The position numbers and the translations under genes are program-made. Shown here one piece after another: positions 23,614 through 36,791 of a DNA stretch of 64,000 bases. Source of the stretch: Odiellus spinosus (lineage: Eukaryota; Arthropoda; Arachnida; Opiliones; Phalangiidae); assembly GCA_963920705.1 (NCBI GenBank), contig OY987236.1, positions 13,192,190 to 13,256,189 on the forward strand, in the 5' to 3' direction. Under the pieces are notes generated by a model, which was not told the origin of the DNA, searched no databases, and saw nothing but the letters and a program-made list of their open reading frames with translations. Every line of letters starts with the position of its first letter. The stretch's first letter is position 1.

Positions 23614-25146
23614 AGAAAACTCTCATTTATGTCCCGAGATATACTGTTTCTCGAAAATCTCGTAAAAGAATTGAGTCCATCGTAAAAAGATTGCCGTATT
23701 TCTATGCTGCGGGAATCGTAATTGGTTTATGAAGCTTACCGGACACGCCCACTTTAAATCCATTAGAATCTTTCAACCACCATGAAGGACTAGTGAAACG
23801 CAAAACTTGAAAATATTTACAAACTAATATCCCTCAAAAACGACGAACTTTTGGTTTAAATTTCAGCTTTACATTAATTATTATTATGTCATAGTGTTAT
23901 ATATATATGAATCAAAACACCAAATTATCTTCTATAAAGCAAAAATACATTTACTATCGAACACATCTTTTAGAAACGGTATTTACCTTCACTTAAAAAT
24001 CATATAATTCACGAAATTAACTTATTTATCTTATAAATTCTTATTAAACGTCGTAAACATTAAAACCTCTCTTAAACAAAAGGAGAAATTTAGGAAAATC
24101 AAGTGATGTTTTATCGGTTCTTCATCTAAAAAATAAGAATTAGCACATCTTAAGTTTATAAAAAATCAAAATAGGAGTGTACGTCTTACCTACAAATTTA
24201 GCAATTCGAAACGCAGACCTGTTCAGTTCAGTGCAGTTCCGTTTTATCCACCATAAGGTCCCTTATGAAGCAAGGAGGCTCAACTCCGACCAATCACAGT
24301 CGCGCCACCTATTAGCGAATATTAAACGTAAAAAGGCCCGCTCTAATATTATTCAAAAATGAAAAAAAAATTACAAAGAGGCCTTCGGAAAAAAGGTGAC
24401 AATCTCAATTTAAACTGAAAGTTCTAAGTTAAATTTCATTATCCCTTTTAAAACCTGGTTTTCAAAAATTGTGGGTTAGTCTTTGATCAGTTTAGTTCTA
24501 AGTTTCCCGCATGATCCCGCATCTCTTCTACACGAAGATAATAAAGAGAAAGCTTTCTTAAATCTATATTTCGCTTTACGTATATCTCGATGTTAGCCAA
24601 AGTTTAAGGGACTTTTATGCCTTTCCCTCGTAACATCAAAGAGATTTTGTGGTTTACGATAAGATTGAATCGTCGAGCTGGTAGTAAGAAATCCGCGGGG
24701 GTTAGTTTATGGAAGACAGTATAAATACATCCAATACCGTGCCCGATTTTATTTCAACCCCCATATCTTTTCGAGCTTAATTCTCCGGAATGAAGTCATT
24801 TTCGACGTTTCACGGTATTGATACTGCGCAGCCATAGCTGGGCTGACTACCCTATCTAAAGATAAATTGCAACCTACCGATAACGTACTTCTATACCCCT
24901 CTGTTCTGATTAGACACCTTGAACATGAAAGCGCGCGGAATGCTATGTTACATTTATCTCTTAGTACAAGAAGATAACATATATCAAAAGTACATAACTT
25001 ATTCCAAAAAAGTAATAAGAGAACAGTAGCGTAACGATCTGAGCAGATTGAAAAATGTATACGTCATTACTAATCAAGTTCAAGCATGCACGAGTAAAAA
25101 TTGTAAGATGGGAAAATTAATTCTGCGAACTATTTAAGTGAATTTA
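23614..25146. other. AT-rich spacer, nothing recognised
   Basis: No supported gene. The open frame at 24177-24362 has no recognisable domain. Confidence 0.4.
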
Positions 25147-25575
25147 TTAAAGGGAGAATTATGCAACCTAGCAACAAATGATTTTTTATCGATTCCTTAT
25201 CATTTAAATAGGCCTAATCCAACAGTAAAAAAAATTACAAACAAATAATTAAACTAGAAATAAATTTAAAACTTTCCCTGAAAATAGGCTTAGCTGGATT
25301 CATGGAGATCCTGAATTTTTTCGCATTGAAGGGTCACCGACCAATGAGCAAAGATCATCTCCATGATACTTCCAATAACATTCGATTGGTCGCTGACCTT
25401 TCAATGCGAAGAAATTCTGGAACTTCATGAATCCAGCTAAGCCTATTTTCGGGGAAAGTTTTAAATTTATTTCTAGTTTAATTATTTGTTTGTAATTTTT
25501 TTAATGATGGATTAGGAATATTTAAACGATAAGGAATCGATAAAAAAACACTTGTTATTCAGTTTCATTCATTTA
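25147..25575. mobile_element. TTAA-type palindromic MITE (family IR-A), right end decayed
   Basis: Left end TTAAAGGGAGAATTATGCAAC. The hairpin halves GCTTAGCTGGATTCATGGAG and its complement centre near 25350. The right terminus (cagtttcattcattta) has lost the final CTCCCTTTAA. Confidence 0.83.
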
Positions 25576-25990
25576 GTTCGTAACATTGAACTTAAATCGG
25601 TACCCACAAATTAGGAATCTTAAATTAAAAAAATAGTTACCACACTCTTACGTTCTGTGGAGCATATTTTTAATTTTATTTAAATTTCTAAACCTGCTAT
25701 TCTAAAATGAATTATACTTTGTGTGTTGGAATTATCTGGACTCTTATTATAATAATTCTAGATTACATACATAAGGGGTTATTTATTACCCACTGTCGGT
25801 GGGAGGGATAAACGTGAATTAGGTTTAGCTTTTGGCATGGGAATATTTCCTAATCTTATGAGGTCATTTTCGGACTTATACATAAACCAGATATTAATTA
25901 ACTGTAAGATCTTTGTCACGTAATTAGGTTGGGCCATCTGGTTTAAAACGATATTCTCTAGTTGTTTTAGGTCAAAAGTCTATTTTTTAT

Positions 25991-26305
25991 TGGCATAAGG
26001 GTTCAGTAAGAAACTAAGTTAATTACTAGAACAGTAATTGAATTAAAATTTAAAATGAGGTTAGTTGAATATTTTAATTAAGGTTTATCGGGAGCTTTTA
26101 TATACACTAAAATGTGTTCGTGTATGTCACGTGATGATTTTGTTGTGGTAAGGGTTCAGTAAGAAATTAAGTTAAATACTAGAACAGTAATTGAATTAAA
26201 ATTTTAATTGAGGTTAATTGAATATTTTAATTAATGTTTATCGTTAGTTAATATTCACACTAAAATGTGTTCGTGTATGTCACGTGGTGATTTTGTTGTA
26301 GTAAA
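25991..26305. repeat. Tandem duplication, 153-bp unit
   Basis: Two adjacent copies starting AAGGGTTCAGTAAGAAA (25997 and 26150), each ending GTCACGTG(A/G)TGATTTTGTTGT. A few substitutions separate them. Non-coding. Confidence 0.9.
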
Positions 26306-27270
26306 GATAACTTCATGTACTCATTCAATTTCCAAATATTCCATTTTTAGTCAATCACTCCTAAACGTCGGCTTCACCCAAAACTTCCAAGCGTTGTGGC
26401 TGAAACATTTCTACAGGGGCTAATAGAAAAATACATTACAAATTTCACCCTAAATGTCAGCTTCTCAAAAAATAGTAGGTGTTATATTTAGTTTTATTCT
26501 TTAAACAAAACTTTATTGACCGTTGTCGATAACTTTAAACATTATTAAATATTATTAACTAGACTATTACTTCATGGTTCCCTAAATCATTTTACTAAAT
26601 AATCGTTTCTGGAGTGTTTTCGGACCCACTAGACCCTTATCAATCAATATTCCTCATTATCTATTAAGATAATGTCTAGTAGTTAGTAATCCTAGCTGAG
26701 CTTATTCCTAGTTTTATTTATTGATACAAACATTCCTCTATTCTATTTGAATACAATATACATTATTTTTTTTTTTTTAATTTGAATACCAATTATCCAA
26801 ATTATTAATCCGTTCACGTGTTGGTTGATTCTTAATCTAATTAATTGCAGTCAAGGTACATGACATGCAAATGCAATGTTAATTGATTTTTTTTTTTTTT
26901 TATATTTTTCATCAATTGCGGCAAACTGAACTGCAATTACAAAATGGAATAAGAATTTGTTTGGTCTAATTGAATAAGTTCTCCAAGCTTTAGTTTTATC
27001 GTTTTATAGAGAGAGAAAGACCTTCACTATGAACTATTTAAAGTGATAATGAATATGTGTATAACACGTTATTTAAATGGCATATGTAAATATTATCAGT
27101 AGTTTTTTAACGATCTTTCCTAAAATGCTACTCAATTTCTATTTGGAGTATATGAAAAATCCGCTACAGCCTCACTTTAAAGCTATAATTTTCCATTTTT
27201 ACTATGAAAATTGGCAAAAAGAGATCCATGGAGACCTTTGTTATGTCTTCGTTAACGAGTCCCCGACAGT
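26306..27270. other. AT-rich spacer, nothing recognised
   Basis: Poly(T) runs near 26766 and 26888. No supported gene. Confidence 0.4.
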
Positions 27271-27505
27271 CAACTAGCATTTCTTAATCGATTTGAAACG
27301 GTAAAATCAGACCAATATTCAGATCGCCAGGAATCGTTTTATTGTAGCTTCATCTATCGGTTGTTGAAATCGAATCGGTACGAAACTGGTTCCCGAAGCA
27401 GTTTCGAGAAATCGAACCAAATCGATTCGAGAAAAGACGGTTTCCCTTTCACACGATTCTAGCGAAACGTTTTGAAACGGTTTGAATCGATTCCAAGGCA
27501 TAGTA
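27271..27505 (-). repeat. Dispersed element IR-D, internally deleted copy
   Basis: Carries the family blocks ACTAGCATTTCTTAATCG, GGTTGTTGAAATCGAATCGG, GAAGCAGTTTCGAGAAATCG and CGATTCCAAGGC in the order of the 40505-40799 copy. It lacks the segment between AATCGTTTTA and TTGTAGCTTC. Confidence 0.8.
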
Positions 27506-28023
27506 TGAACCTTTTAAACTAGACTTAAAAGTCTCGCACTTTCGCTCATTAACCACGAGATATCAAACTCTTCGTGGATCCTTGTTAAGCCTACTTTTCG
27601 AGTAAGTTAAAAATTGATTAAAAATATTTTTTACCCGGCTTCATTATCCATTTAAGCCCTTCTAATCCTTTCCCCACCCATGTCCCCGAAATAATTAGCC
27701 TAGGATCTAAAATACCCTTAATAGCTAACGGCGAGTTTGGCCTTAATACCCCCTCCAGTAAAACGCGCGATGCAAAACCGGGAGCTCACCGACAACTTTA
27801 ATTAGCAGCGCATCGGATACCGGGACACGCCTTACGCCATTTATCGCGATCAATGTCAACCTAGACTGGCGATATTAGAAAGATAATTTTGTTTGTGGGA
27901 ACTCCTTTAATAAAGTTTAAGTCGGGGAAATGTAAGAAATTTATGTTTACCTATAATTTTAGGAACTTATAATAAGAGTAGAGAACAATTGTGATCCTTA
28001 ATCTCAAATTTATATTGTATACC
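27506..28023. other. Spacer, nothing recognised
   Basis: A short piece near 27570-27610 (GGATCCTTGTTAAGCCTA...) resembles the right half of the diverged IR-A copy at 23119-23613. Otherwise empty. Confidence 0.35.
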
Positions 28024-28358
28024 AGAAGCCGATGAAACCCTCTTTGAAATCTATTACTCCCTGGTCTTGTCTACCCCTCTCTGTATGGGTTAGTTTCAAA
28101 AAGCGCGATTCGTACGCCTCCTAACGGTAGATATTTTCGGAGCGGGAGTTCGTCGAGCGAATATCTCTAGCAGCCTCGGAGTTCGTCAAAAAAACGTCGT
28201 CGTTTGTGGGGAGAGAGAATTTCCAATTTTCCGTAGACAGGGGGTATGAACTAGGACCCCTCCGATCTCGTAAAATTGGGAATTTTACCAATACAGAGAG
28301 GAGCGCTATATCGAACATTAGAGTAGTAGACTTCAAAGGAGGGTTTCATCGGCTTCTG
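28024..28358. mobile_element. Inverted-repeat element, MITE candidate
   Basis: The terminal CAGAAGCCGATGAAACCCTC pairs with GAGGGTTTCATCGGCTTCTG at the right. Inverted similarity continues inward through CTCTCTGTAT. About 335 bp. It lies 10 bp left of an IR-C copy. Opposed short open frames inside are products of the inverted structure. Confidence 0.72.
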
Positions 28359-28368
28359 TGTATACTTA

Positions 28369-28544
28369 GAGATCGGGGTTTGGACAAAATAATCCACAAC
28401 TATCAGTTAATCAGTTAATCATAAAAAAATAATCGGAAAATTATTCGCGATTACATTGGATTTATCATAGACTTTCCTCGAAAAATTTTAAGTTATGAAT
28501 AAAGATAAAATAATCAGAAATATTCTTCTCCAAACCCCGATCTC
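28369..28544. mobile_element. TA-flanked MITE (family IR-C), third copy
   Basis: A 176-bp element with ends GAGATCGGGGTTTGGACAA and (right, inverted) GAGATCGGGGTTTGGAGAA, flanked by TA on both sides. Nearly identical to 2691-2864 in opposite orientation. Confidence 0.87.
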
Positions 28545-30147
28545 TAATTGTACTGTACGTGTTTGTTTTGGGAAGCCTTAAAGGGACAAGCCACCATTAA
28601 AATTGTTGCGTAAAAACCTAAAAGGAAGGCTGATACGTATGGATTATATTATTAGTTTTATCACACTATTAAAACGCCATATTCAAAATTTTATAACTCT
28701 GGGTTCAGAATTTCTTACGAAATCACTTTTTTTTGGATTAATCATTTTGAACAATAAAGGGATTATCTACATCTAATAATATGAATAATGATCTCCCAAG
28801 TTCTAAACCTCGTCTTCATCTCTATTCAATGTCTTTGAGCGGATTAATCGTAAATATCATGTATTATCAGCCGAAAATTATTAGCTTCGTTCAAGTTCTA
28901 TTCTAAATTAAAGGTGCCTTTCCTTTTGCTCGTGAAATTGTAAAAATCTGAAGCTGAAAGTCAATTTTCCAAGTGGCAATTCAAAGAAAATATAGCTAAG
29001 GAATGGAAACTCCGCTGTATGTTGAAAACACACTCATAAGGTCATTTCTTGTAATTGTTGTCATTTCAAAGGAAACACAGCGTAATATTGTTGGTTCGTC
29101 TCTTGCTCATTGTTAAGGCTTAAAGGCTGTATTAGGGTTAACTATGGCTGTTGCGATTGAGATCTAGCAATTATTATTTCTTGAAAAACTAAAGCGTAAT
29201 TCCATAATAAAGGCTAGTAGATCAAATCTTTAACTATACCCTGAATTGATAATTTCTGTTTAACTAATACTAGCATTGCAAACATTTGAAAGTGGTCCCG
29301 CCAAAGACCACAACCTTTTTAATTTTCAATTTTAAAATCCAAAAGACATTCTTTCACGTAATTGATTTCTTAGCTATATTTTCTTTTGTGCCAATCGCAA
29401 TGAAGGAAGCTAGTCTCAGAATTTTGCGACTGGTATATGAAACATTGGCGTGATTTAAAGACAAAACAATTTCATGTAAAATCCAGCATCGAGAATTTTT
29501 CCTGGTTTTCGGCTTCTACACGTTTTCTCGCGCCTATGGAATGGCACCTTTGCAAAGTTAATTCAGACAGAACGCGGGCTATACTTGACTATGGTTTAGT
29601 ATAGTTTTCGCTTAACCTTGAGTGCAATTACTTGAGGTATTTTAATCTACACTAGATCGCCAGGCGCTTCTCTCTTTACTCTCATGTCTGTCCATACGAG
29701 AGCCTTAATATATAGAGACCACCGCCCAAAATCGCTAGTTCCTAGCATTTATGACCCTCTGGCCGATTAGCCCCGATAGTAATATTAGATAGGGGCTTCA
29801 GGGGTTGGGGTGAAAGTTTGAAATTGAGACGTAATCGCTGTATCGGATTAATTATTCAGTCCTGGCTGTTTCGGACTACGCGAGCTTATCTTCGCTTGAC
29901 CGGTAGAGTTTGGAGAATAATTTGTATGTAAAGCCGTATTTTCATAAAATATACTTGATAAATAATTCTAATTTGTGGTCGTAGAGATGTTCTAACGTTA
30001 TAACTGTCGTATTTTAATGGCCTTATTGAATAAAAAGCAAAAATAAAAAAAGACTAACGGCGGAACCAAATCTTTGAGGGGGAAAAAAACTTTCGGAAAA
30101 TTCTTTCCATTCCCTCGCCTATTCGCCGTAATAAAAACGTAGTAGTA
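28545..30147. other. AT-rich spacer, nothing recognised
   Basis: 28590-28720 shares blocks (CAAAATTTTATAA, ATATAATCCATA on the other strand) with the R8-type repeat near 33400-33470. A TTAAAGGGACAAG motif at 28575 resembles a TTAA-type MITE end without a visible partner. No gene. Confidence 0.4.
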
Positions 30148-30506
30148 TCACAAGTAAATCACGCTTCAAGTTTACAACAAAGTATGTGGTTCTGAAAGTT
30201 TTGTCGTCAGCGCTTTCGCCCGAGGAGTGAGGAAACAATCCAAAAACTCCAAACGGTCGAGATACGGAATTCAAAATTGCCATCTCTAGCGGTTGAGATT
30301 GGAACGAAGTTGGCGGTACTAATATTGCTCCAAACTGTCTAGATTTCGAGTCTGATTTACACTAGAAAGAATATGCTGGGCCTGGCCGCCTTTCTATACA
30401 AATTTCTGAATACTTAGGGTGAAACCGTGGACTGAGAAAATCTGACTCACTTCATCGCCACCCGCAGTATGTCGTCATATAAACTTGAAAGATGATGTAC
30501 TTGTGA
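30148..30506. mobile_element. Inverted-repeat MITE (family IR-E), copy 1
   Basis: Ends TCACAAGTAAATCACGCTTC and, on the right, the inverted TCACAAGTACATCATCTTTC, flanked by TA. Internal blocks (GGTGAAACCGTGGACTGAG, CCGCAGTATGTCGTC, CGGTTGAGATTGGAAC) recur in inverted order at 36393-36791. Confidence 0.83.
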
Positions 30507-31530
30507 TAATATCCAGAGCCCCGACAAAATAGTTCGTCTGAAAAATGTGAAAGCACGGCTTATCTGCCATGTAGGTTAGATATGATCTTGGAGATATAAA
30601 GATTGGAACCCTTTTTTTTAAGGGTGACTTGTTTTTAAGCTTATCGGTGGTTGGTTTTTAGATTGGGAGTGTATTTATAGAATATGTGTGCAAAAGGGGC
30701 CGCGAAGTAGATTGTTTAAGCGCACGTTAATCATTTTTAATCGTGAATGAAATTAAGATACCAGATAGAGAATTTGATTAAAAACTTTATGGCATTTAAG
30801 ACATTGTGTATGTAGGATTTATGAGTTCTCTCGTATGCCTTCAGTGATAGATATGATTTTACAAATTATAAGTATTTAATAATTAATAAGTATTCGAGGG
30901 ACAAGTCACTTGAATACTTGATTAGGTTAACTAACTATTTCATGAAGATTATATAACTATCGCATCATGATTAAATGATAATTAAACAATCGCATTACAA
31001 TTATATAAGAGTTAAACGCGGTACAAATTAATTTTTGAATTATTTGTTTAATCTAAATTTAAATATTTCGTGTTGGACTGATTTTAATTTCGAGATTAGA
31101 CGTAATTAAAAATATTAAATCATGCTAAACTATGAACCTGATTTAATCCTAATGATCATCAAAAATAGGAGTAGATTTTAAAATGCACAGTGAAAGTAAT
31201 ATTTTATTTCAAAGTAAAGTAGTAACGAGGTATAAAAGTCATAGACTTCAAATCAAACTTTGATATTGAATTTCACGAACTTAATTCAAAGTCATAAAAA
31301 GAGCAGAAAAAAAAATTTATTTTAATCTGAAGAGGCAATATATTTGAATATAATCTTCTATAAATATTTTGCACGTCTAGTTTTATATACGTTTCGAATT
31401 TCCGCCGAATAATTTAGTTTGACTTTCTTGATATACGAAAAAGTCCATTAAAATAGTAAAATACGTTTTTTGGCCATGATGTTCTCTGTCGAGGCAAAAA
31501 GATCTCCTATTACTTTATGCCTCTCTAAAG
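30507..31530. other. AT-rich spacer, nothing recognised
   Basis: No supported feature. Confidence 0.4.
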
Positions 31531-32025
31531 CCTTGTTCAGACGATACAATGTTTTGAATCTATTATAACAGATGAGTCAGCAAAAATATAAAAATAACAG
31601 AATGTCTACAGGACTAGACCGCCACTTCACGCTTTTAAAGACACGATTTTAAAGCCAATCAAAATTAATTTTAATGAGGTAATCTTTCCCCGGGAATATC
31701 TTTAGTCTGAAGGCTTACGGTCTATCATAGACCGCAGAGCGAAGTAAAACCTTTTCTCTCCGCGCCAGCAGACGAATTTTCACTTACGATCTGATTGGTT
31801 TATAATAAAAATAAGACACGTCTTTATAAAGTTCTCGTTTGTATCGGCTGATGGCAGCCCTCGCAACCACTGGCAGTTTTCGCGTTATAATCTGATAGGT
31901 GGCGAGTGTAACAGGGGTTTTGAAGAAGCGTGGGAAAATTCGATTCTCATGAAATCCGCTTTTGACACGATACGCAACTAGTTCACTGAAGAAGTAAAAT
32001 TCAAAATTGGATATCGTCTGAACGG
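31531..32025. mobile_element. Inverted-repeat element, MITE candidate
   Basis: Left end GTTCAGACGATACAATGTTT and right end (inverted) GTTCAGACGATATCCAATTT, both followed inward by TGAAT. About 495 bp, non-coding. A short perfect hairpin (CGGTCTATCATAGACCG) sits inside near 31720. The minus-strand open frame at 31784-32083 runs out of the element and has no domain. Confidence 0.62.
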
Positions 32026-33152
32026 GTCTTTGGTTATGAAAAGATTTGGCGATCTGGACTCGGCAAACGGAAAATGTAGGCATATTCTAGCTCGACTTTC
32101 TCAGACAAAAAAGACGTAAACAAGCTCGGATTTGAGAGTCACGCGTAGCAGCCACAAGATATCTAGAAGAGGCCGTGATGGTGACAGTGAGCTGGCTCGG
32201 TCGAGATGGCAAGAAACGGATTACTTATACTCTTAACAAATAAATTTTGTTGATTTTTAAGATGGCTTATGCGTGCCAGTTTTGATGTCTGTTCCTCAAA
32301 TTCAGTCTTTCGATTTATTTTATGACGATAGAGTTAAGAGTAGTAAAACCCATTACTCCACATAAGGAATTAAAGATTCGGAAAAATTAGAAAAGAATTT
32401 GTTCCCGACTTCATTATCCCATTTAATGCCCCATAGAAAAATGTACGAACAAGGCTGGTGTACATAGTCAAATCTTTATCGGGAGTAGTGAATTTTTCTT
32501 CCGAATTACAATCTGTTCGGTTATCAGATACCTCTCGTGTTCTGTGCACAAACCTAATACGTATTTAGCATTTCAATCAGCTTAATCGGTGTACATACTT
32601 TACGGGAGTAGTTAACGACTCGAACTGTTCATATTTGTTTTGCGTGGTGTTTATTTTACGTGCGGTAATTATAGCGACTACTTGACTCTATGATGGGGAC
32701 GTGGCAATCGCGTGTCGGCATAGCTTTACAAAATCAGTTTCACGGGGATGTGTAGGTGACACTGGCGCCATAATACATTACCCACCTTAAAGGATTTATG
32801 CGCCCAACCTTAAACTTGCAGATATTTCTATTTTTTTAACGTCGTCATGGTTTATTTTTTCATCCTATAGAGCTTTTCTAGACTTTATTCAGCGGACAGC
32901 CATCGTTTCTGACTTCGTCGCTAGTTAGACTAGCGAGGTGATTCTTCCACCCAACTTTTTGACTCCAAACAAAGTTTATATTCTTAATTTTACTTCGAAC
33001 CATCCGCCCTTTTGTGATGATATAAGCGTTAATTATTAGTTGCGATTACGTAATCTGTTTTTGATTAACCAATAAACAGTGGTTATTGGACAGTTTTACA
33101 AAATAACAGAAGTTGGAGCAGATTTTGAGCATACTAGCTTTCATTTTGAATA
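32026..33152. other. Spacer, nothing recognised
   Basis: No supported gene or repeat. Confidence 0.4.
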
Positions 33153-33480
33153 ATACTACGTCACACTATGGTCGCGTGGCTATTGTATAACCTTCAGTTG
33201 ATTCGCGGCCGATCTAACACGTGATAAGGTGGCTTTCGCGTGGTCTTTTTCTTAAAAGTACTCAATCCAGAAAGTCCTACCTTTCGAATGAAAATTATAC
33301 AGAAATAAATTACTGAAAATATTGGGAGAAAAAAAAATATATATATATCATATTTTTTACTTTTTCATTTTGAAGTTACTTTCTAACGCGTCAACCCAGA
33401 GGCATAAAATTTTGAATATGGCTTTTTAATAATATGATAAAACTAAAAATATAATCCATAGGCATTCGAAATTAAAAAAT
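33153..33480. repeat. Dispersed repeat (family R8), copy 3
   Basis: Ordered blocks TACGTCACACTATGGTCGC, CAGTTGATTC, ACACGTGATAAGG, TTTCGCGTGGTCTTTTTC and AAAAGTACTCAATCC, followed by a TTGAATATGGCTTTTTAATA block also present near 28650-28690 on the other strand. Confidence 0.7.
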
Positions 33481-34189
33481 GGTTAGTTTTTAAAAGGATA
33501 AAGACTTTACTAAGTGCATTAGAAATTGGTCAAATTATAGATCTCTGGAGTATGTTTTTTATTTTATTTTAAAATTCTGTAAAACGGATAGATATATATA
33601 TACTCCTCTCCTTTTCTTTAGAAAAAAGGTTTAACTTTTGAAGAAGAAACTAACTTACATACAAAGTCTGTATTCTCTTCGGCACCCATCCGTTGCTGGG
33701 GGTATATCCGACACACAACAGTCGAGTCTCGTATATTGTGTAAGATTGATGGTTCCTTTTCTTCCCATTAGACCGGCTAGCGATTAAAAAGGCAGGATAT
33801 GCCTTTTATATGTACAAGCAGGAGTATATAGCTTTCGTTAGGAATGCTTTTATCTTTATTTATCTCAGCATATGTGGCTAACACGGGGATGGATTAAGAA
33901 ACGTTTCGTGGAATCGTGGGGGCCCTGCGTTATAAGGCACTGGCCCCAAATTATTTATTACTCGCCCCCCTTTCCCCCGTTTGGCTCAAATTATATAAGC
34001 TACGTTCATAACTAGACACTTTGAAACCGTGATTAAACCGTTTCGAATGTCTAAATCGATTTTTCAAAGAAATAAGCTATGTTCACACTAGCGCATCCAA
34101 AATTGATTTTAATCGGGACATTCTATCCGATATATAAATCGCTCGGAATCGTTTTAAAGGACATCTGTTCACGTAAACTGCGTTCATAC
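33481..34189. other. Spacer with IR-D-like fragments
   Basis: 34015-34189 contains pieces resembling IR-D ends (AGCTACGTTCA, GCTATGTTCACACTAGCG). Otherwise nothing recognised. Confidence 0.4.
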
Positions 34190-34459
34190 AAGGCTTTGGA
34201 ATCGATTTAAACCGTTTCAAAACGTTTCGCTGAAGTCGTGTGAACGGGAAACCATCTTTTCTCGAATCGATTTATCGAAACTGCTTCGGGAACCAGTTTT
34301 ATACCGATTCGTTTCAACAACCGATAGATGAAGCTACAATAAATCGATTTATAAAGATAATGCGTGAACACTTGACGCTTAAAACGATTCCTGGCGATTT
34401 AAATATCGGTTTTATTTTACCGTTTGAAATCGATTAAGAAATGCTAGTTTGGTCGTAGC
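34190..34459 (+). repeat. Dispersed element IR-D, near-complete copy
   Basis: Runs from GCGTTCATACAAGG through AAAACGTTTCGCTGAAGTCG, CTGCTTCGGGAACCAGTTTT and GATGAAGCTACAATAAATCG to GAAATGCTAG..CGTAGCT. The orientation is opposite to 40505-40799. Open frames here are products of the repeat. Confidence 0.82.
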
Positions 34460-34496
34460 TGTATCATCTTCATAAACCGATTTATTATAATTTGTC

Positions 34497-34640
34497 TGTA
34501 TGTTGAAGCCGAATCGGTTTGAATCTGGTTCCCGAAGCATGCAGTTTCGAGAAATCGACTCAAGGAAGGGTTTTTTCCCAGCGAAAGTACGAAACGTTTT
34601 GGAAAGGTTTGAATCAACTCCAAGGCATAGTGTGAAGGCG
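34497..34640 (-). repeat. Dispersed element IR-D, partial copy
   Basis: Blocks GAAGCCGAATCGG, CTGGTTCCCGAAGCATG, GTTTCGAGAAATCG and CTCCAAGGCATAGTGTGAA, in the minus orientation of the family. Confidence 0.75.
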
Positions 34641-34910
34641 GCTATTTCATTATTTGATAAAGAATCTCTGCAATTGACCCCATAATTTTCCATTTTGACC
34701 TTTTGGTTAAAAATGTTTAGAAATCTCTTGTGTGAACGCGGCTATTTATAGCTTGATAAAACTGATTCGACAAATCGATAGTGATAATCATTTCTAGTGG
34801 ACGATATAAATTCCTGGAACGATGCGATAGGGTGTTTTTTCATCAGCACGAACCAAAGAAGAGACACTGCACGTTAAGGGAGAGTGAAAAAAATAATAAT
34901 CTAGTGTTTT

Positions 34911-35165
34911 AGGAAAATTAACTAAAAATTATTAGGAAAATTAATTAAAAATCATCAGGAAAATTAATTAAAAATGATCAGGAAAATTTATTAAAAATTA
35001 TCAGGAAAATTAATTAAAAATTATCAGGAAAATCAATTAAAAATTATCAGGAAAATCAATTAAAAATTATCAGGAAAATCAATTAAAAATTATCAGGAAA
35101 ATCAATTAAAAATTATCAGGAAAATTAATTAAAAATTATCTGAAAAATTAATTATTAATTATCAG
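34911..35165. repeat. 23-bp minisatellite C
   Basis: About eleven tandem 23-bp units AGGAAAATTAATTAAAAATT plus ATC, with minor variants. The right side grades into the next repeat. Confidence 0.9.
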
Positions 35166-35400
35166 GAAGATTAATTATAAATGGTTTTATAAATTAATTA
35201 TTAAAGGTTAGAGAAATAAATTATAAATGGTTATTGAAATTATACCAATGATCAAGGAAAAGTATAAATGGTCCGGAAGTTATATAAATGGTCAGGAAGT
35301 TATATAAATGGTCAGGAAGTTATATAAATGGTCAGGAAAGTTATGGTCAGGAAGTTATATATGGTGTTATAAGTGTTCAGAAAAATTAATTACAAATGGT
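35166..35400. repeat. Degenerate continuation with a ~20-bp unit
   Basis: Four nearly perfect copies of GGAAGTTATATAAATGGTCA lie at about 35274-35340, surrounded by degenerate units. It probably derives from the adjacent 23-bp array. Confidence 0.75.
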
Positions 35401-36392
35401 CAGAATGTGGGTCAGATAATTATTTCAATATTTCGTATGGATTCTGATATGAATCATTAAACACTTCATTAATTCTTTTGATTTTTCTTTATAATTAATA
35501 ATTATATAACTATTTCTGAACAAATGTCAATATAATGAATCATAAAAAAATAATATTTTTTTAAGAATGAATGGATTAAAAAAATCCTCTACTTTCATTT
35601 TCACTGTACCTTAAATTCTAAGTATTTTCTTTCTATCCTATCTTATCGAAAAAGTATTTTCTTAATTCAAAAAATCACACTCCCCTTTTTTAGGGTAAAC
35701 TAATTGTTCGGGGGTCAAAAGGGGGTCCCAGACCCTATCTTTTTTATTCCCAATGAATAAAGGGCTCTAGATTTCTTTATCCAATGATAGAATAGCCCAC
35801 CGCCTCCCTAGTTGCTTCTCCTTATAGCGTTCCGACATTAAACCCCATCTCTTTTCTTTTGTTTATTTCTTCTCTTTTATTTTCTATATTGAAAAGAATT
35901 CACACACGCGCGCAGGCTTTAGAAAGTATAAAAGACGTTTTAAAATTAATCGGACAAAAAGCCTTTAATCAAATAATCCTCCACGCTCGAAAAGCTTTGA
36001 TTTAGATTGACTTATTAGACTGATTGATTTTTCATTGCTTGTCAGCGCCATTTCGGGATAATGTTTCAATTTTAATTCGAGTTTAATGACCGTTTCTTTG
36101 GAAGATTTCAAATGCCATGTCGTCAATTTAAGATTTTTTTTTCTTTGTTCCTTTTTTTTTTTTTTTTTCACAATCACTGAATATATAAGAGCACCAAAAT
36201 TTAGACAGGTTAAAACTAGGCCTATTCCCACATGAACACCAATATAAACAAGGAGAGAGATTAACCATAGACAATATACAGACAAACTGGAAGGGATAGC
36301 GCCTAAAACTGGACATGTCCAAAAATTGGCAACTTAGACTTGGAGCTCCATGTCCTGCAAAAATAGTTTTGGATTTAAAGAATTTAGCCATG
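35401..36392. other. AT-rich spacer, nothing recognised
   Basis: A poly(T) run lies near 36150-36169. Overlapping minus-strand frames at 35965-36391 read through it as poly-Lys and are not credible genes. Confidence 0.4.
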
Positions 36393-36791
36393 TCACAAGT
36401 AAATCATCCTTCAAGTTTATAAGACGACATACTGCGGGTGACGATGAAGTGAGTTGATTTTCTCAGTCCATGGTTTCACCCTAAGTATTCCTGCAGAAAG
36501 GCAGCCAGGCCCAGTATATTCTATCTAGAGCAAATCGGACTAGAAATTGCGACGGCCCGGCGAGACACGTTTCTTTGTTTCGCGAGAAATAGGGGAGAGT
36601 TGTTTTCCGTCGATACATTTTCACCCTCGTAAACGTCTAGAAAGTTCGGTGCAATATTAGCACCCCCTAATTAGTTCCAATCTCAACCGCTAGAGAGAGC
36701 AATTTCGAAAGCTCTGATGACAAAACTTTCAGAATCACATACCAATCATAATATGCCTTGTTGTAAACTTGAAGTATGATTTACCTGTGGA
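36393..36791. mobile_element. Inverted-repeat MITE (family IR-E), copy 2
   Basis: Left end TCACAAGTAAATCATCCTTC. The right end, inverted, reads TCCACAGGTAAATCATACTT. CATG lies immediately on both sides. Blocks match 30148-30506 in reverse orientation. The copy is longer by an internal segment around 36550-36650. Confidence 0.8.
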
